A stretch of 30,568 nt of DNA from an uncultured Oscillospiraceae bacterium (GCA_900540595.1 UQGL01000028.1:1-30568), one strand, 5' to 3'; shown: positions 8,395 to 16,370, numbered from the stretch's first letter. Numbers and translations are program-made. Notes: generated from the sequence alone by a model not told the origin.

Positions 8395-9252
8395 ATGGAA
8401 AAATCACAACTGGAAAATTATCATGTTCACTACGGCCCGGCTCAGGGCTGGAGCCAGGTGGACCTGCATGAGCTGTGGCGCTACAAGGATCTGATCTGGC
8501 TGTTTGTCAAGCGCGACTTCAATGTCATGTATAAGCAGACCGTGCTGGGCCCGGCGTGGATCCTGATCAATCCGCTGCTGTCCACGGCTATGTACTGCGT
8601 TATGTTCGGCGTAATCGCCCAACTGTCCACGGACGGTGTGCCGCAGATCCTTTTCTATCTGGCCGGCACGGCGCTGTGGGGCTTTTTTGCGGCCTGCATC
8701 AACAAGGTGTCGGGTACCTTTACAACGAACTCCAACATCTTCAGCAAGGTGTATTTTCCGCGGCTGGCGATGCCGCTCTCCACGATGCTGTCAGGCTTAA
8801 TTAACTTTCTTGTGCAGTTTGTCCTGTTTTTTGCCCTGTTGCTTGTCTATCTTGCTAAGGGCGAGGTCAGCCCGCAGTGGGCGCTGATGCCGCTGGCAGT
8901 ACCGCTGGTGCTGCAGGTCGGTCTGCTGGGGCTGGGCTGCGGCGTTATCGTGTCGAGCCTGACCACCCGCTACCGCGATCTGATGGTCGTGGTGACCTTC
9001 GGCGTGCAGCTCTGGATGTACGGCTCGCCAGTGGTCTATCCGCTGTCGATGATCGAAAACCCGCTGCTGCGCGGCGTCATGATCGCCAACCCCATGACCG
9101 CACCGATGGAGACCTTCCGGTATATCTTCTTCGGCAGTGGGCAGGTGACGGGCGTGATGTGGGCGGCATCGCTGGCATGGACGGCGGTGCTGCTGGTGCT
9201 GGGTCTGTCGCTTTTCAGCAAGGTCGAAAAGACCTTTGTCGATACCGTATAA
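8395..9252 (+). CDS. ABC-2 type polysaccharide exporter permease (Wzm/TagG family)
   Basis: A 285-residue membrane protein starting 9 bases after AGGAG. A cytoplasmic N-terminus (HELWRYKDLIWLFVKRDF...YKQTVLGPAWILINPLL) is followed by about six hydrophobic segments (roughly residues 55-75, 85-105, 130-155, 165-190, 200-220 and 255-278). VLGPAWILINPLL is the signature of Wzm/TagG/KpsM-type permeases that move lipid-linked polysaccharide across the membrane. The next gene is the matching ATPase, only 13 bases away. In a Gram-positive cell the cargo would be a teichoic-acid-like or rhamnan-like wall polymer. Confidence 0.95.
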   Translation: MEKSQLENYHVHYGPAQGWSQVDLHELWRYKDLIWLFVKRDFNVMYKQTVLGPAWILINPLLSTAMYCVMFGVIAQLSTDGVPQILFYLAGTALWGFFAACINKVSGTFTTNSNIFSKVYFPRLAMPLSTMLSGLINFLVQFVLFFALLLVYLAKGEVSPQWALMPLAVPLVLQVGLLGLGCGVIVSSLTTRYRDLMVVVTFGVQLWMYGSPVVYPLSMIENPLLRGVMIANPMTAPMETFRYIFFGSGQVTGVMWAASLAWTAVLLVLGLSLFSKVEKTFVDTV

Positions 9253-9265
9253 GGGGGCGCGTGTG

Positions 9266-10546
9266 ATGAGTGAAAATAAACTGATGATCCGCGTCAAGGA
9301 TGTCAAAAAGCAGTACCGCCTCGGCCAGATCGGCGGCGGCACGCTGCGCGGCGACCTGCAGAGCTGGTGGGCCCGCAAGCGCGGCAAGGAGGACCCCAAC
9401 ACCCTGATCGGCACCGACCAGCGCCTGATCGGCACGACCTTTATGGCGCTGAACGGCGTCAGCTTTACAGTCAACAAAGGCGAGGCCGTGGGCATCATCG
9501 GCTCCAACGGCGCGGGCAAGTCCACGCTGCTCAAGCTGCTGACCCATGTCACTGCGCCCACGGAGGGCGACATTGACCTGTACGGCCGTGTGGCCTCGAT
9601 GCTGGAGGTCGGCACCGGCTTCCACCCCGAGATGACCGGCCGTGAGAATGTCTATCTGAACGGCGCGATCCTCGGCATGACCCGCGCGGAGATCGACGCT
9701 AAAATGGATGAGATCATCGAGTTTTCCGAGGTGCGGGACTTCATCGACACGCCGGTCAAGCGCTATTCCAGCGGTATGTTCGTCAAGCTGGCCTTCAGCG
9801 TGGCGGCCCATCTGGACAGCGAGATCATGATCATGGACGAGGTGCTGGCCGTCGGCGACATGAAATTCCAGAAAAAGTGCCTGACGAAGATGCGTCAGGC
9901 CGCCCAGCGCGACGGCAAGACCGTGCTGTATGTCAGCCACAACATGGCCACGATCCGCGACCTGTGTGACCGCTGCATTGTTTTGGACAAAGGCAAGGTC
10001 GTCTTTGACGGCGGCGTCGATGAGGGCATTGCACTGTATCTGTCCACTAAGTCGCAGGAAACGGCCTTTATTGATTATTCGAAGGTGAAGCGTGATAACT
10101 GGTTCAAGCGCGATAATATCCGACTGCAGAGTGTGGAACTGATAGACACAGATAATGAAGTGTTGGAACGCCGTAAGCCTGTGCAGGTTCGCTACCGCGT
10201 CTATGCGAATGAGGCAGCCAGCGATGTAGGGCTGCGTTTGGAGATGCGTGATGAAGTCGGGAATCCGTTGGCGGCTACCTGCGTGTATGGGCTGGATCTG
10301 CAGCCGGGGTATACAAGCTTTGTGGCGCGGTACGATTTGACAGTGCTGGCACCCGGCAAATACGGCAGCTATTTTACTGTAATTACACAGGGCGAAGGCG
10401 GTGCCCATACGGTGGAGGATTGGGTTCCCGGTATGATGTTCCGTATGGTGGATACCTTGACGGAGGGCGAGACCGAGTGGAATGCTGCTGCATGGGGGCC
10501 TATTGAGCTGCCTAATGCAGTGGTATCGGAGGTTTGCCATGACTAA
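9266..10546 (+). CDS. Polysaccharide ABC exporter ATPase with C-terminal glycan-binding domain (Wzt family)
   Basis: A 426-residue ATPase. ATG 9266 is chosen because AAGGGGG (9251-9257) sits properly before it; the upstream TTG frame would lie inside wzm. The nucleotide-binding domain has Walker A GSNGAGKST (79-87), signature YSSGM (167-171), Walker B IMIMDE (Asp191, Glu192) and the switch His in YVSHNMA. Residues from about 262 on form a separate beta-rich domain (RRKPVQVRYRV, LDLQPGYTSFVARYDL, GKYGSYFTVI) like the Wzt carbohydrate-binding domain that recognises the finished non-reducing end in E. coli O8/O9a. The DNA for this tail is poorer in GC than the ATPase half (27 of 60 bases G or C at 10021-10080 against 37 of 60 at 9601-9660), hinting at domain exchange. 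It overlaps the next gene by 8 bases. Confidence 0.95.
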   Translation: MSENKLMIRVKDVKKQYRLGQIGGGTLRGDLQSWWARKRGKEDPNTLIGTDQRLIGTTFMALNGVSFTVNKGEAVGIIGSNGAGKSTLLKLLTHVTAPTEGDIDLYGRVASMLEVGTGFHPEMTGRENVYLNGAILGMTRAEIDAKMDEIIEFSEVRDFIDTPVKRYSSGMFVKLAFSVAAHLDSEIMIMDEVLAVGDMKFQKKCLTKMRQAAQRDGKTVLYVSHNMATIRDLCDRCIVLDKGKVVFDGGVDEGIALYLSTKSQETAFIDYSKVKRDNWFKRDNIRLQSVELIDTDNEVLERRKPVQVRYRVYANEAASDVGLRLEMRDEVGNPLAATCVYGLDLQPGYTSFVARYDLTVLAPGKYGSYFTVITQGEGGAHTVEDWVPGMMFRMVDTLTEGETEWNAAAWGPIELPNAVVSEVCHD

Positions 10547-11369
10547 GGTTGCGGTGCTCTATATTGCTACCGGCAAATATACAGTGTTCTGGCCTGAGTT
10601 TTATGAGAGCGCTGAGAAATATTTGTTGAAGGACTGCGAGGTACATTACTTTGTCTTTACCGATGCAGATGACCTGACCGGTGCGCAAGAGCCCCGGGTG
10701 CATATCTGTCCGCAGGAGGCTTACTCATGGCCGTTTGCGACATTGCGCCGGTTTGAGATATTTCTAAAGCAGGAGCAGGCGCTGAAAGCGTTCGACTATA
10801 TCTTCTTTTTTAATGCAAATGCGCAGCTCATGCAGCCTGTAACGCAGGAAATGTTCCTGCCGCGGGCTGAAAAAGGGGAAAAGCTGCTGGTCGTACAGCA
10901 TCCTTCGTTCTATGCCAAGCCTAACTACGAGTTCACATATGACCGTAATCCCCGCAGTACAGCCTGCATTCCGTACGGAATGGGGCGGTATTATGTCTGC
11001 GGCGGTGTCAATGGCGGTACAGCCGAAGCATTTCTGAAGCTTTGTCATACATTGGATGCACGCATCCGAAAGGATTTGCATAAAAATGTCATTGCCCTGT
11101 GGCATGATGAATCTCAAATCAATCGATATATCCTGTTCCGTAAGGATATACGGGTGCTGTCCCCGGCCTTCTGCTATCCGGAGGACTGGAATCATCTGCC
11201 GTTCCCCTGCATTGTCCTCATTCGCAGCAAGGCGCGTTATCTGGACATTCCGGCGCTGCGCAAGGATGCGCCGCAGACAAAGCTCTCGCCGGCAGCAGAG
11301 AGATGGAACCGCTTTGCTATGCGTGCCGCCCGCTGGACGCAGAACCACATTTTCAAAAAAGGGAAATGA
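10539..11369 (+). CDS. GT6 family glycosyltransferase (ABO blood-group / alpha-1,3-Gal(NAc) transferase type)
   Basis: A 276-residue soluble enzyme of bacterial GT6 length, with no membrane anchor. ATG 10539 follows GGAGG and overlaps the end of wzt. Landmarks of GT6 are clear: VAVLYIATGKYTVFW at the start, HYFVFTD, LRRFEIF, FFFNANAQ (Asn92-Ala93-Asn94), VVQHPSFY, FTYDRNP.S, YYVCGGVNGG and WHDES (188-192) followed by IN.YI. Animal GT6 enzymes (ABO transferases, alpha-1,3-galactosyltransferase) use a metal-binding DxD; bacterial members such as that of Bacteroides ovatus have NxN and work without metal. Glu191 aligns with the catalytic glutamate of human GTA/GTB. The product should be an alpha-1,3-linked Gal or GalNAc; which one cannot be settled by eye. 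DNA is lower in GC (25 of 60 at 11101-11160) than the core operon. Confidence 0.93.
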   Translation: MTKVAVLYIATGKYTVFWPEFYESAEKYLLKDCEVHYFVFTDADDLTGAQEPRVHICPQEAYSWPFATLRRFEIFLKQEQALKAFDYIFFFNANAQLMQPVTQEMFLPRAEKGEKLLVVQHPSFYAKPNYEFTYDRNPRSTACIPYGMGRYYVCGGVNGGTAEAFLKLCHTLDARIRKDLHKNVIALWHDESQINRYILFRKDIRVLSPAFCYPEDWNHLPFPCIVLIRSKARYLDIPALRKDAPQTKLSPAAERWNRFAMRAARWTQNHIFKKGK

Positions 11370-11371
11370 CA

Positions 11372-12340
11372 ATGAATGATACAAATTGGCAAAGCCGTGT
11401 GACACTGCTGGTCAACAGCTGTGATGCCTATGCAGATTTGTGGCAGCCATTTTTCACCTTGCTTACACGCTATTTTGTGCCGCTGCCGGATGAAATTTTG
11501 CTGAATACAGAAACAAAGGAATTTCATCTGGACGGTGTAAAGCTCCGCTGTGTGCACAGCAATGCCCCCACCTATGGTGAACGGATGACAGAGGCCTTGA
11601 AGCAGGTAAAGACCGAGTACACGCTGCTGCTGCTGGATGATTTTTTTCTGCGTCAGCCGGTGGATATTGGACGGCTGGAGGATATTGTCCGCTGGATGGA
11701 TGCCGACAGGGATATTGTCTATTTTAACAGCGATGTGACAGAGGCTGTCTGCGATCTGGAAATTGGGCGCTATCCCGGTTATCGCCGACTGCCTGCGGGC
11801 AACCGATATACGCTGAATCTGCAGGCTGCTGTTTGGCGTACAGAAAAATTTGCTGAATATTGGCAGCATAAGGTCAGCCCGTGGGACTGGGAAGAACGCT
11901 GTAATGTACTGACGGCAGCCCATCCCCGTGATAAGTTCTACTGTGTACTGAATGAGGAAGCGCGCTTTCTGGATTATGGCTACCGTAAGGGACAGTGGAT
12001 GGGAATCTGCCATGGAAAATGGGTCGAAGCGGATGTGGTTCCCCTTTTTGCCAAAGAGGGGATTCAGGTGGACTTTGCCAAACGCGGCTTTGTAGACCTG
12101 AACAATCGCCCGGCCAGTCTGAATAACGGAGTGGACAGGGCAGAGCGGTATGCCCGCGTGCGGTCTTGCCTTGGCGCACAATACCTTCTTCCCTATTTCG
12201 TTTTCTGCCGCCGGTGCAATTTGTACTCGTGGAAGAATCATTGTGCTGTGGATGAGGACTATTTCCACTATCTGCAGCGCAAAGCGGATCTGCAAAACAA
12301 AACAGGCAAAAAGCTGCTTTTTGGACCTATGCAGCGATAA
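11372..12340 (+). CDS. Unrecognised protein of the polysaccharide operon, possibly a GT-A-like glycosyltransferase
   Basis: A 322-residue protein I cannot assign to a named family. ATG 11372 is favoured because AAAAGGGAAA lies at a proper distance; ATG 11366, overlapping the GT6 stop as ATGA, is possible. Visible features are a hydrophobic first strand VTLLVNSCDAY (9-19), then PTYGERMTEALKQVKTEYTLLLLDDFFLRQPVD with an Asp89-Asp90 pair after a hydrophobic strand, as in the GT-A metal site, then YRRLPAGNRYTLNLQAAVWR and a C-terminal half with conserved-looking aromatic residues. There is no signal peptide and no membrane segment. It is the last gene before the operon terminator, shares the lower GC content of the GT6 gene, and probably arrived with it. 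A role in adding a side group is a guess. Confidence 0.75.
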   Translation: MNDTNWQSRVTLLVNSCDAYADLWQPFFTLLTRYFVPLPDEILLNTETKEFHLDGVKLRCVHSNAPTYGERMTEALKQVKTEYTLLLLDDFFLRQPVDIGRLEDIVRWMDADRDIVYFNSDVTEAVCDLEIGRYPGYRRLPAGNRYTLNLQAAVWRTEKFAEYWQHKVSPWDWEERCNVLTAAHPRDKFYCVLNEEARFLDYGYRKGQWMGICHGKWVEADVVPLFAKEGIQVDFAKRGFVDLNNRPASLNNGVDRAERYARVRSCLGAQYLLPYFVFCRRCNLYSWKNHCAVDEDYFHYLQRKADLQNKTGKKLLFGPMQR

Positions 12341-12382
12341 AAACCTCCGCCCCGCGGTTCAAAAACCGCGGGGCGGAGGTTT
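12341..12382. terminator. Bidirectional rho-independent terminator
   Basis: A perfect 19-bp inverted repeat (12341-12359 with 12364-12382) encloses a 4-base loop. It has an A-run at one end and a T-run at the other, so it can stop the rightward polysaccharide operon and the leftward tsaD transcript. Confidence 0.93.
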
Positions 12383-12392
12383 TGTTGAAGGA

Positions 12393-13400
12393 TTACCGAT
12401 AATCAATCGGCAGCGTTGGCAAACCGTTTAAACTCCAATCGGCAAGGTTGCCGTCTTGGAATTCATAATACCCCTGTGCGGCGATCATGGCGCCGTTGTC
12501 GCCGCAGTATTTCAGCTCGGGCAAAAAGACACGGGCACCCAGCTTCTGCGCGCCGTCATTGACGAGCTGGCGCAGGCGGCCGTTGGCGGCCACGCCGCCC
12601 GCTAAAACCACCTGTTGGGCGTTCGTGTCGGCTGCGGCTGCCAGCAGCTTTTTGGCCAGGATCTGGTCAATGCGCTCCTGAAAGCTGGCGGCCATGTCAG
12701 CCACATTCACGCCCTGCCCCTTCTGCTCGGCGTTGTGGACCTCATTGATGACGGCGGTCTTGAGGCCGCTGAAGCTGACATTGTACTTGCCCTCCACATG
12801 GGGGACAGGCAGCTTGTAGGCCTTGGGGTTGCCGCCGCGGGCAGCGGCGGCCACGCTGGGGCCGCCGGGGTAGGGCAGGCCCAGCGTGCGGGCAACCTTG
12901 TCATAGGCCTCGCCCGCAGCATCATCGACGGTGCGGCCTAAAATTTTATAGCGGCACCAGTCTTCGACCAGTACGATGTGGCTGTGGCCGCCGCTGGCAA
13001 CGAGGCACAAAAACGGCGGCTTCAAATCCTGATGCGTTAAATAGTTGGCCGCAATATGCCCGCGCAGATGATGCACCGGCACCAGCGGCTTGTTTGCCGC
13101 ATAGGCCAGCCCCTTGGCAAAGTTTACGCCGACCAGCACCGCGCCGATCAGCCCCGGCGCAAAGGTCACGGCCACAGCGTCCACATCGGCAATGGTCATA
13201 TTGGCGTCGGCCAGCGCCTTGTCAACGGTGGCGCTGATATATTCCGCGTGGCGGCGGCTGGCGATCTCCGGCACGACACCGCCGTAGAGGGCCTGCTCCT
13301 TCACGCTGGTGGAGATCACATTGGAGATGACCTTCCGGCCATCCTCTACGATCGCCGCCGCGGTCTCATCGCAGGTGGACTCGATTCCTAAAACATACAT
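12393..13400 (-). CDS. tsaD: tRNA N6-adenosine threonylcarbamoyltransferase TsaD
   Basis: A 335-residue Kae1/YgjD-family enzyme, full length. It opens with MYVLGIESTCDETAAA, has the metal-binding H-x3-H (His111 and His115 in VHHLRGHIAANY), the ASGGHSH loop, and an ATPase-fold C-terminal region with LAGGVAANGRLR and KYCGDNGAMIA. With TsaB and TsaE it transfers the threonylcarbamoyl group to A37 of tRNAs reading ANN codons. A weak GAGG lies 7 bases before the start. The gene lies downstream of polA on the same strand, 132 bases away, so the two may be transcribed together through the palindromes in between. tsaB and tsaE lie about 15 kb to the right. Confidence 0.98.
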   Translation of the reverse strand: MYVLGIESTCDETAAAIVEDGRKVISNVISTSVKEQALYGGVVPEIASRRHAEYISATVDKALADANMTIADVDAVAVTFAPGLIGAVLVGVNFAKGLAYAANKPLVPVHHLRGHIAANYLTHQDLKPPFLCLVASGGHSHIVLVEDWCRYKILGRTVDDAAGEAYDKVARTLGLPYPGGPSVAAAARGGNPKAYKLPVPHVEGKYNVSFSGLKTAVINEVHNAEQKGQGVNVADMAASFQERIDQILAKKLLAAAADTNAQQVVLAGGVAANGRLRQLVNDGAQKLGARVFLPELKYCGDNGAMIAAQGYYEFQDGNLADWSLNGLPTLPIDYR

Positions 13401-13532
13401 ACAAAAACCTCTATGCAGGGGGCGGGCATGCCCGCCCCTCAGCGTTTTCTCGATTGCTATTTTCCCGGAAAGCTGCAGCCTCCGTCAGGCTGCGGGCCGG
13501 TCATGCCCGGCCCCTGCGGTCGTGCTGCTGTT
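13401..13532. repeat. Palindromic repeat cluster between tsaD and polA
   Basis: Three inverted repeats stand in a row: a perfect 20-bp palindrome GGGGCGGGCATGCCCGCCCC at 13419-13438, a gcagcct/aggctgc hairpin (13471-13489), and ggccgg/ccggcc around tcatgc (about 13495-13513). None has a proper T-run, so they look like REP-type repeats that could stabilise mRNA ends more than true terminators. Confidence 0.6.
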
Positions 13533-16058
13533 TTAATGGGCAGCAAGCCATGTCTTGCCGGTGCCTACCTCGGTCGTCAGGGGGACGCTGTAATGCACAA
13601 CATTTTCCATTTCCTCTTTCAGGATGCGCTTTACCTCATCGCACTCTGCCTCGGGCGCCTCGACGATCAGCTCATCGTGGACCTGCAAAAGCAGGCGGGC
13701 CTGCAGCTTTTCCTCACGCAGGCGCTGCCAGACATGGACCATCGCCAGCTTGATGATGTCGGCGGCCGTGCCTTGGATCGGCGTGTTGCGGGCCATCCGC
13801 TCCCCGCTGGCGCGCACCTGAAAGTTGGAGCTGGCAAGCTCCGGCAGGGCGCGGCGGCGGCCGAACAGCGTTTCCACATAGCCCTTGTCCTTGGCGTGGG
13901 CGATGCAGTCCTTCATATAGCTGTCCACCTTCGGGAAGGTGTCAAGGTAGGTCTTTAAGAAGCTGTCCGCCTCTTTGACCGAAATACCCAGATCCTTGCT
14001 CAAGCTATACGCGCCCTTGCCGTACATGATGCCGAAGTTGATCGCCTTGCTGGCGCTGCGCAGCTGCGGCGTGACCTCGCTCTCCGGGATGTGGTAGATC
14101 TTGGCGGCGGTCGAGCGGTGGATGTCCGCACCGTTCAGAAATGCCTGCTGCATGTGCTCATCGCCGGTGATGTGGGCAAGGATGCGCAGCTCGATCTGAG
14201 AATAGTCGGCGTCCACCAGCGTTTCACCCTCGCCCGCCACAAAGTAGCCGCGCAGCCGGCTGCCCAGCTCGGTGCGGATGGGGATGTTCTGCAGGTTCGG
14301 TTCGGTCGAGGAGATGCGCCCGGTGCGGGCCTCGGTCTGGATAAAGGTCGAGTGTACCCGGCCATCGGCGGCCTCGGCGTTCAGCAGTCCGTCCACATAG
14401 GTGGAGAGCAGCTTGGCGTAGGTGCGGTATTTTAAGATCTCGTCAATGACCGGACTGTAGGGGCGCAGGCTCTCCAGCGTTTCGGCATCGGTGGAGTAGC
14501 CGCGCGCCGTCTTTTTGCGCGGCGGCAGGCCCAGCTTGTCGAACAGCGCCTCGCCCAGCTGCTTGGGACTATTTACATTGAACTCATAACCGACTTCTGT
14601 ATAAATATTGTGCAGGATACCGTCCAGCTCGCCCCGCAGGCTGTCGCCAAAGTCGCGGATACCGGCGGCATCGATTGCAAAGCCGATACGCTCCATGTCT
14701 GCCAGCACCCGGGCCAGCGGCAGCTCCATCTCGTCCAGCAGCTTGCGCTGGCCGCTCTCGTCCAGTGCGGCGGCAAGGGTGTCGCAAAGGCCGGCCAGCA
14801 CGCCCGCATCGGGGGCGTCCTCACAGTGGAAGGCGGCGTGTACGCCGTACTCGGCGGCCAGAGACTTGACCTCATAGCCGCTGGCGGACGGATTCAACAG
14901 GTAGGCGGCCAGCTTGCCGTCAAAGCGCAGCGCCTTGCCGACGCCGCCGTGTGCAAGCGCCAGCCGGTAGAGGGGCTTGGCGTCAAAGGCCCAGATCTCG
15001 GCATCGCCGTCCAGCAGGGCGGCCAGGCGGTCGGTGTCGGGCAGGTAGACCTCGCTGCCCTGCACGAGATACCAGCTGCCGTCCCCGGTCTTGGTGATAT
15101 TCTGCGCGGCGTAAAAGCGGCCCTCCAGCAGCAGCGGCAGGGGAGAAGGCTCCACCGCCTGTACCGGGGCGGCATCGGCAGCCGCAGCGGGGGCGGCGCC
15201 GCTCTCCAGCTCCCAGCGGTCGACCAGCTTGTGCATTTCCAGCGCGGCCAGCAGCTGCGCGGCGGCAGCCGGGTCACCGGGCCGGCGGATATAGGCGCTG
15301 GGGTCGGTCTCGATGGGGGCATCCCTGCGGATGGTGCCCAGCATATAGGAAAGATCAGCCTTGTCGCGGTTGGCGGTCAGCTTGGCGCGCTGGCCGGGCT
15401 TGACGGCCTTGTCCTCAATGTTGTCGTACACGCCCTGCAGGCTGCCGAATTTCGAGATCAGCGCCAGCGCGGTTTTTTCGCCGATGCCCGGCACGCCGGG
15501 AATGTTGTCCGACGAGTCGCCCATCAGGCTTTTTACATCAATGAGCTGGGGCGGCTCAATGCCGTATTTCTCCCGGATGGCGGCGGGGTCCATGGGGATG
15601 GTCTCCTTGTTGGTCGCCAGCAGAACGGTCGTGGCATCGTCCACCAGCTGCAGGCTGTCCCGGTCGCCGGTCGCCAGCAGCGTGGTGCCGCCGGCAGCCT
15701 CACAGGCGGCGGCCAGCGTGCCTAAAATATCGTCAGCCTCCCAGCCGGCCTTGCTGACCTGCACAAAGCCGAGGTCGGTCAGCAGCTCCTTCAGGACCGG
15801 CATCTGCTGGGCCAGCTCCTCCGGCATGCCGTGGCGGGTGGCCTTGTAGCCATCGTAGGCATTGTGGCGGAAGGTGGGGGCGCGCTCATCCCACGCGATG
15901 GCCACGGCATCGGGCTTGTGGGCCGCCAGCAGATTCAGCAGAATATTCTGGAAGCCGTAGATGGCGTTGGTGTAGCGGCCATCCTTGGTTGTCAGCAGCT
16001 TGATGCCGAAGAAGGCGCGGTTGACAAGGCTGTTGCCGTCCAGAACCATGAGTTTCAT
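13533..16058 (-). CDS. polA: DNA polymerase I
   Basis: An 841-residue family A polymerase. Residues 1 to about 290 are the 5'-nuclease (LDGNSLVNRAFFG, WEADDILGTLA, GDSSDNIPGVPGIGEKTA). Residues about 310-470 occupy the place of the 3'-5' exonuclease but lack the metal-binding DxE (the region reads GRFYAAQNITKTGDGSWYL), so proofreading should be absent, as in Bacillus and Thermus. The polymerase part has motif A DADYSQIELR (near 615), motif B RSASKAINFGIMYG (near 660) and motif C QVHDE (near 790). It fills gaps after Okazaki primer removal and in excision repair. TAAGGAG precedes the start, and an extended -10 element lies at 16091-16102. Confidence 0.98.
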   Translation of the reverse strand: MKLMVLDGNSLVNRAFFGIKLLTTKDGRYTNAIYGFQNILLNLLAAHKPDAVAIAWDERAPTFRHNAYDGYKATRHGMPEELAQQMPVLKELLTDLGFVQVSKAGWEADDILGTLAAACEAAGGTTLLATGDRDSLQLVDDATTVLLATNKETIPMDPAAIREKYGIEPPQLIDVKSLMGDSSDNIPGVPGIGEKTALALISKFGSLQGVYDNIEDKAVKPGQRAKLTANRDKADLSYMLGTIRRDAPIETDPSAYIRRPGDPAAAAQLLAALEMHKLVDRWELESGAAPAAAADAAPVQAVEPSPLPLLLEGRFYAAQNITKTGDGSWYLVQGSEVYLPDTDRLAALLDGDAEIWAFDAKPLYRLALAHGGVGKALRFDGKLAAYLLNPSASGYEVKSLAAEYGVHAAFHCEDAPDAGVLAGLCDTLAAALDESGQRKLLDEMELPLARVLADMERIGFAIDAAGIRDFGDSLRGELDGILHNIYTEVGYEFNVNSPKQLGEALFDKLGLPPRKKTARGYSTDAETLESLRPYSPVIDEILKYRTYAKLLSTYVDGLLNAEAADGRVHSTFIQTEARTGRISSTEPNLQNIPIRTELGSRLRGYFVAGEGETLVDADYSQIELRILAHITGDEHMQQAFLNGADIHRSTAAKIYHIPESEVTPQLRSASKAINFGIMYGKGAYSLSKDLGISVKEADSFLKTYLDTFPKVDSYMKDCIAHAKDKGYVETLFGRRRALPELASSNFQVRASGERMARNTPIQGTAADIIKLAMVHVWQRLREEKLQARLLLQVHDELIVEAPEAECDEVKRILKEEMENVVHYSVPLTTEVGTGKTWLAAH

Positions 16059-16090
16059 AAAGCTATTCTCCTTACAGACAATCTACATTT

Positions 16091-16102
16091 CAGTATACCA
16101 CA
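16091..16102 (-). promoter_or_regulatory. Extended -10 promoter of polA
   Basis: On the minus strand the 12-mer TGTGGTATACTG includes TGg-TATACT, an extended -10. No good -35 is seen. The initiation site would be about 25-30 bases before the polA start codon. The identical 12-mer occurs twice more, at 18085-18118. Confidence 0.6.
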
Positions 16103-16135
16103 TTTGCGGAAAATATGGTAGAATAGATTACAAAA

Positions 16136-16342
16136 AAGCCTTCCCCCTAGGGGGAAGGTGGCGCGCAGCGCCGGATGAGGGGCGAACTTGCTGTGATAAC
16201 CCGTGAACGGGTTGCGGTGGGAATGTCAGCGGGGCGTCGAGGACGCCGCCCCCTACACCCGTAGGGGCGCATTCCATATGCGCCCGAAGATTTAGCCTTG
16301 CCGCAACTCTGCACGGGCGGAGCAGAGCCCCGCCCCTACAAC
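16136..16342. repeat. Composite GC-rich intergenic repeat upstream of dusB
   Basis: From left to right: a hairpin aagccttccccctaggggga..., a block gcgccggatgaggggcg, cccgtgaacgggttgc (inverted repeat), the palindrome ggggcgtcgaggacgccgcc with CCCCTAC tail (16231-16256), gtaggggcgcattccatatgcgccc (16262-16285), and gggcggagcagagccccgcc with CCTAC tail (16315-16339). Parts recur at 17429-17454 (inverted), 20538-20563, 20677-20701 and 28118-28305. Frames that run through it are chance. No gene is supported in 16059-16370. Confidence 0.8.
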
Positions 16343-16370
16343 GCGATTTTTATAGAAAGGGCATATTTTT

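Noticed and set aside
6239..8407. Minus-strand open frame of 722 codons opposite the tandem GT2 genes
   Set aside because: Antisense shadow of two clear GT2 genes; no ribosome binding site and no domain is seen.
13419..13438. Terminator between polA and tsaD
   Set aside because: The palindrome is perfect but has no T-run on either strand, so it is listed as a repeat.
15985..16206. Short plus-strand frame across the polA start into the repeat (reads FPLGGRWRAAPDEG)
   Set aside because: This is the translated form of the dispersed repeat, which gives the same pseudo-protein text wherever it occurs; no start site.
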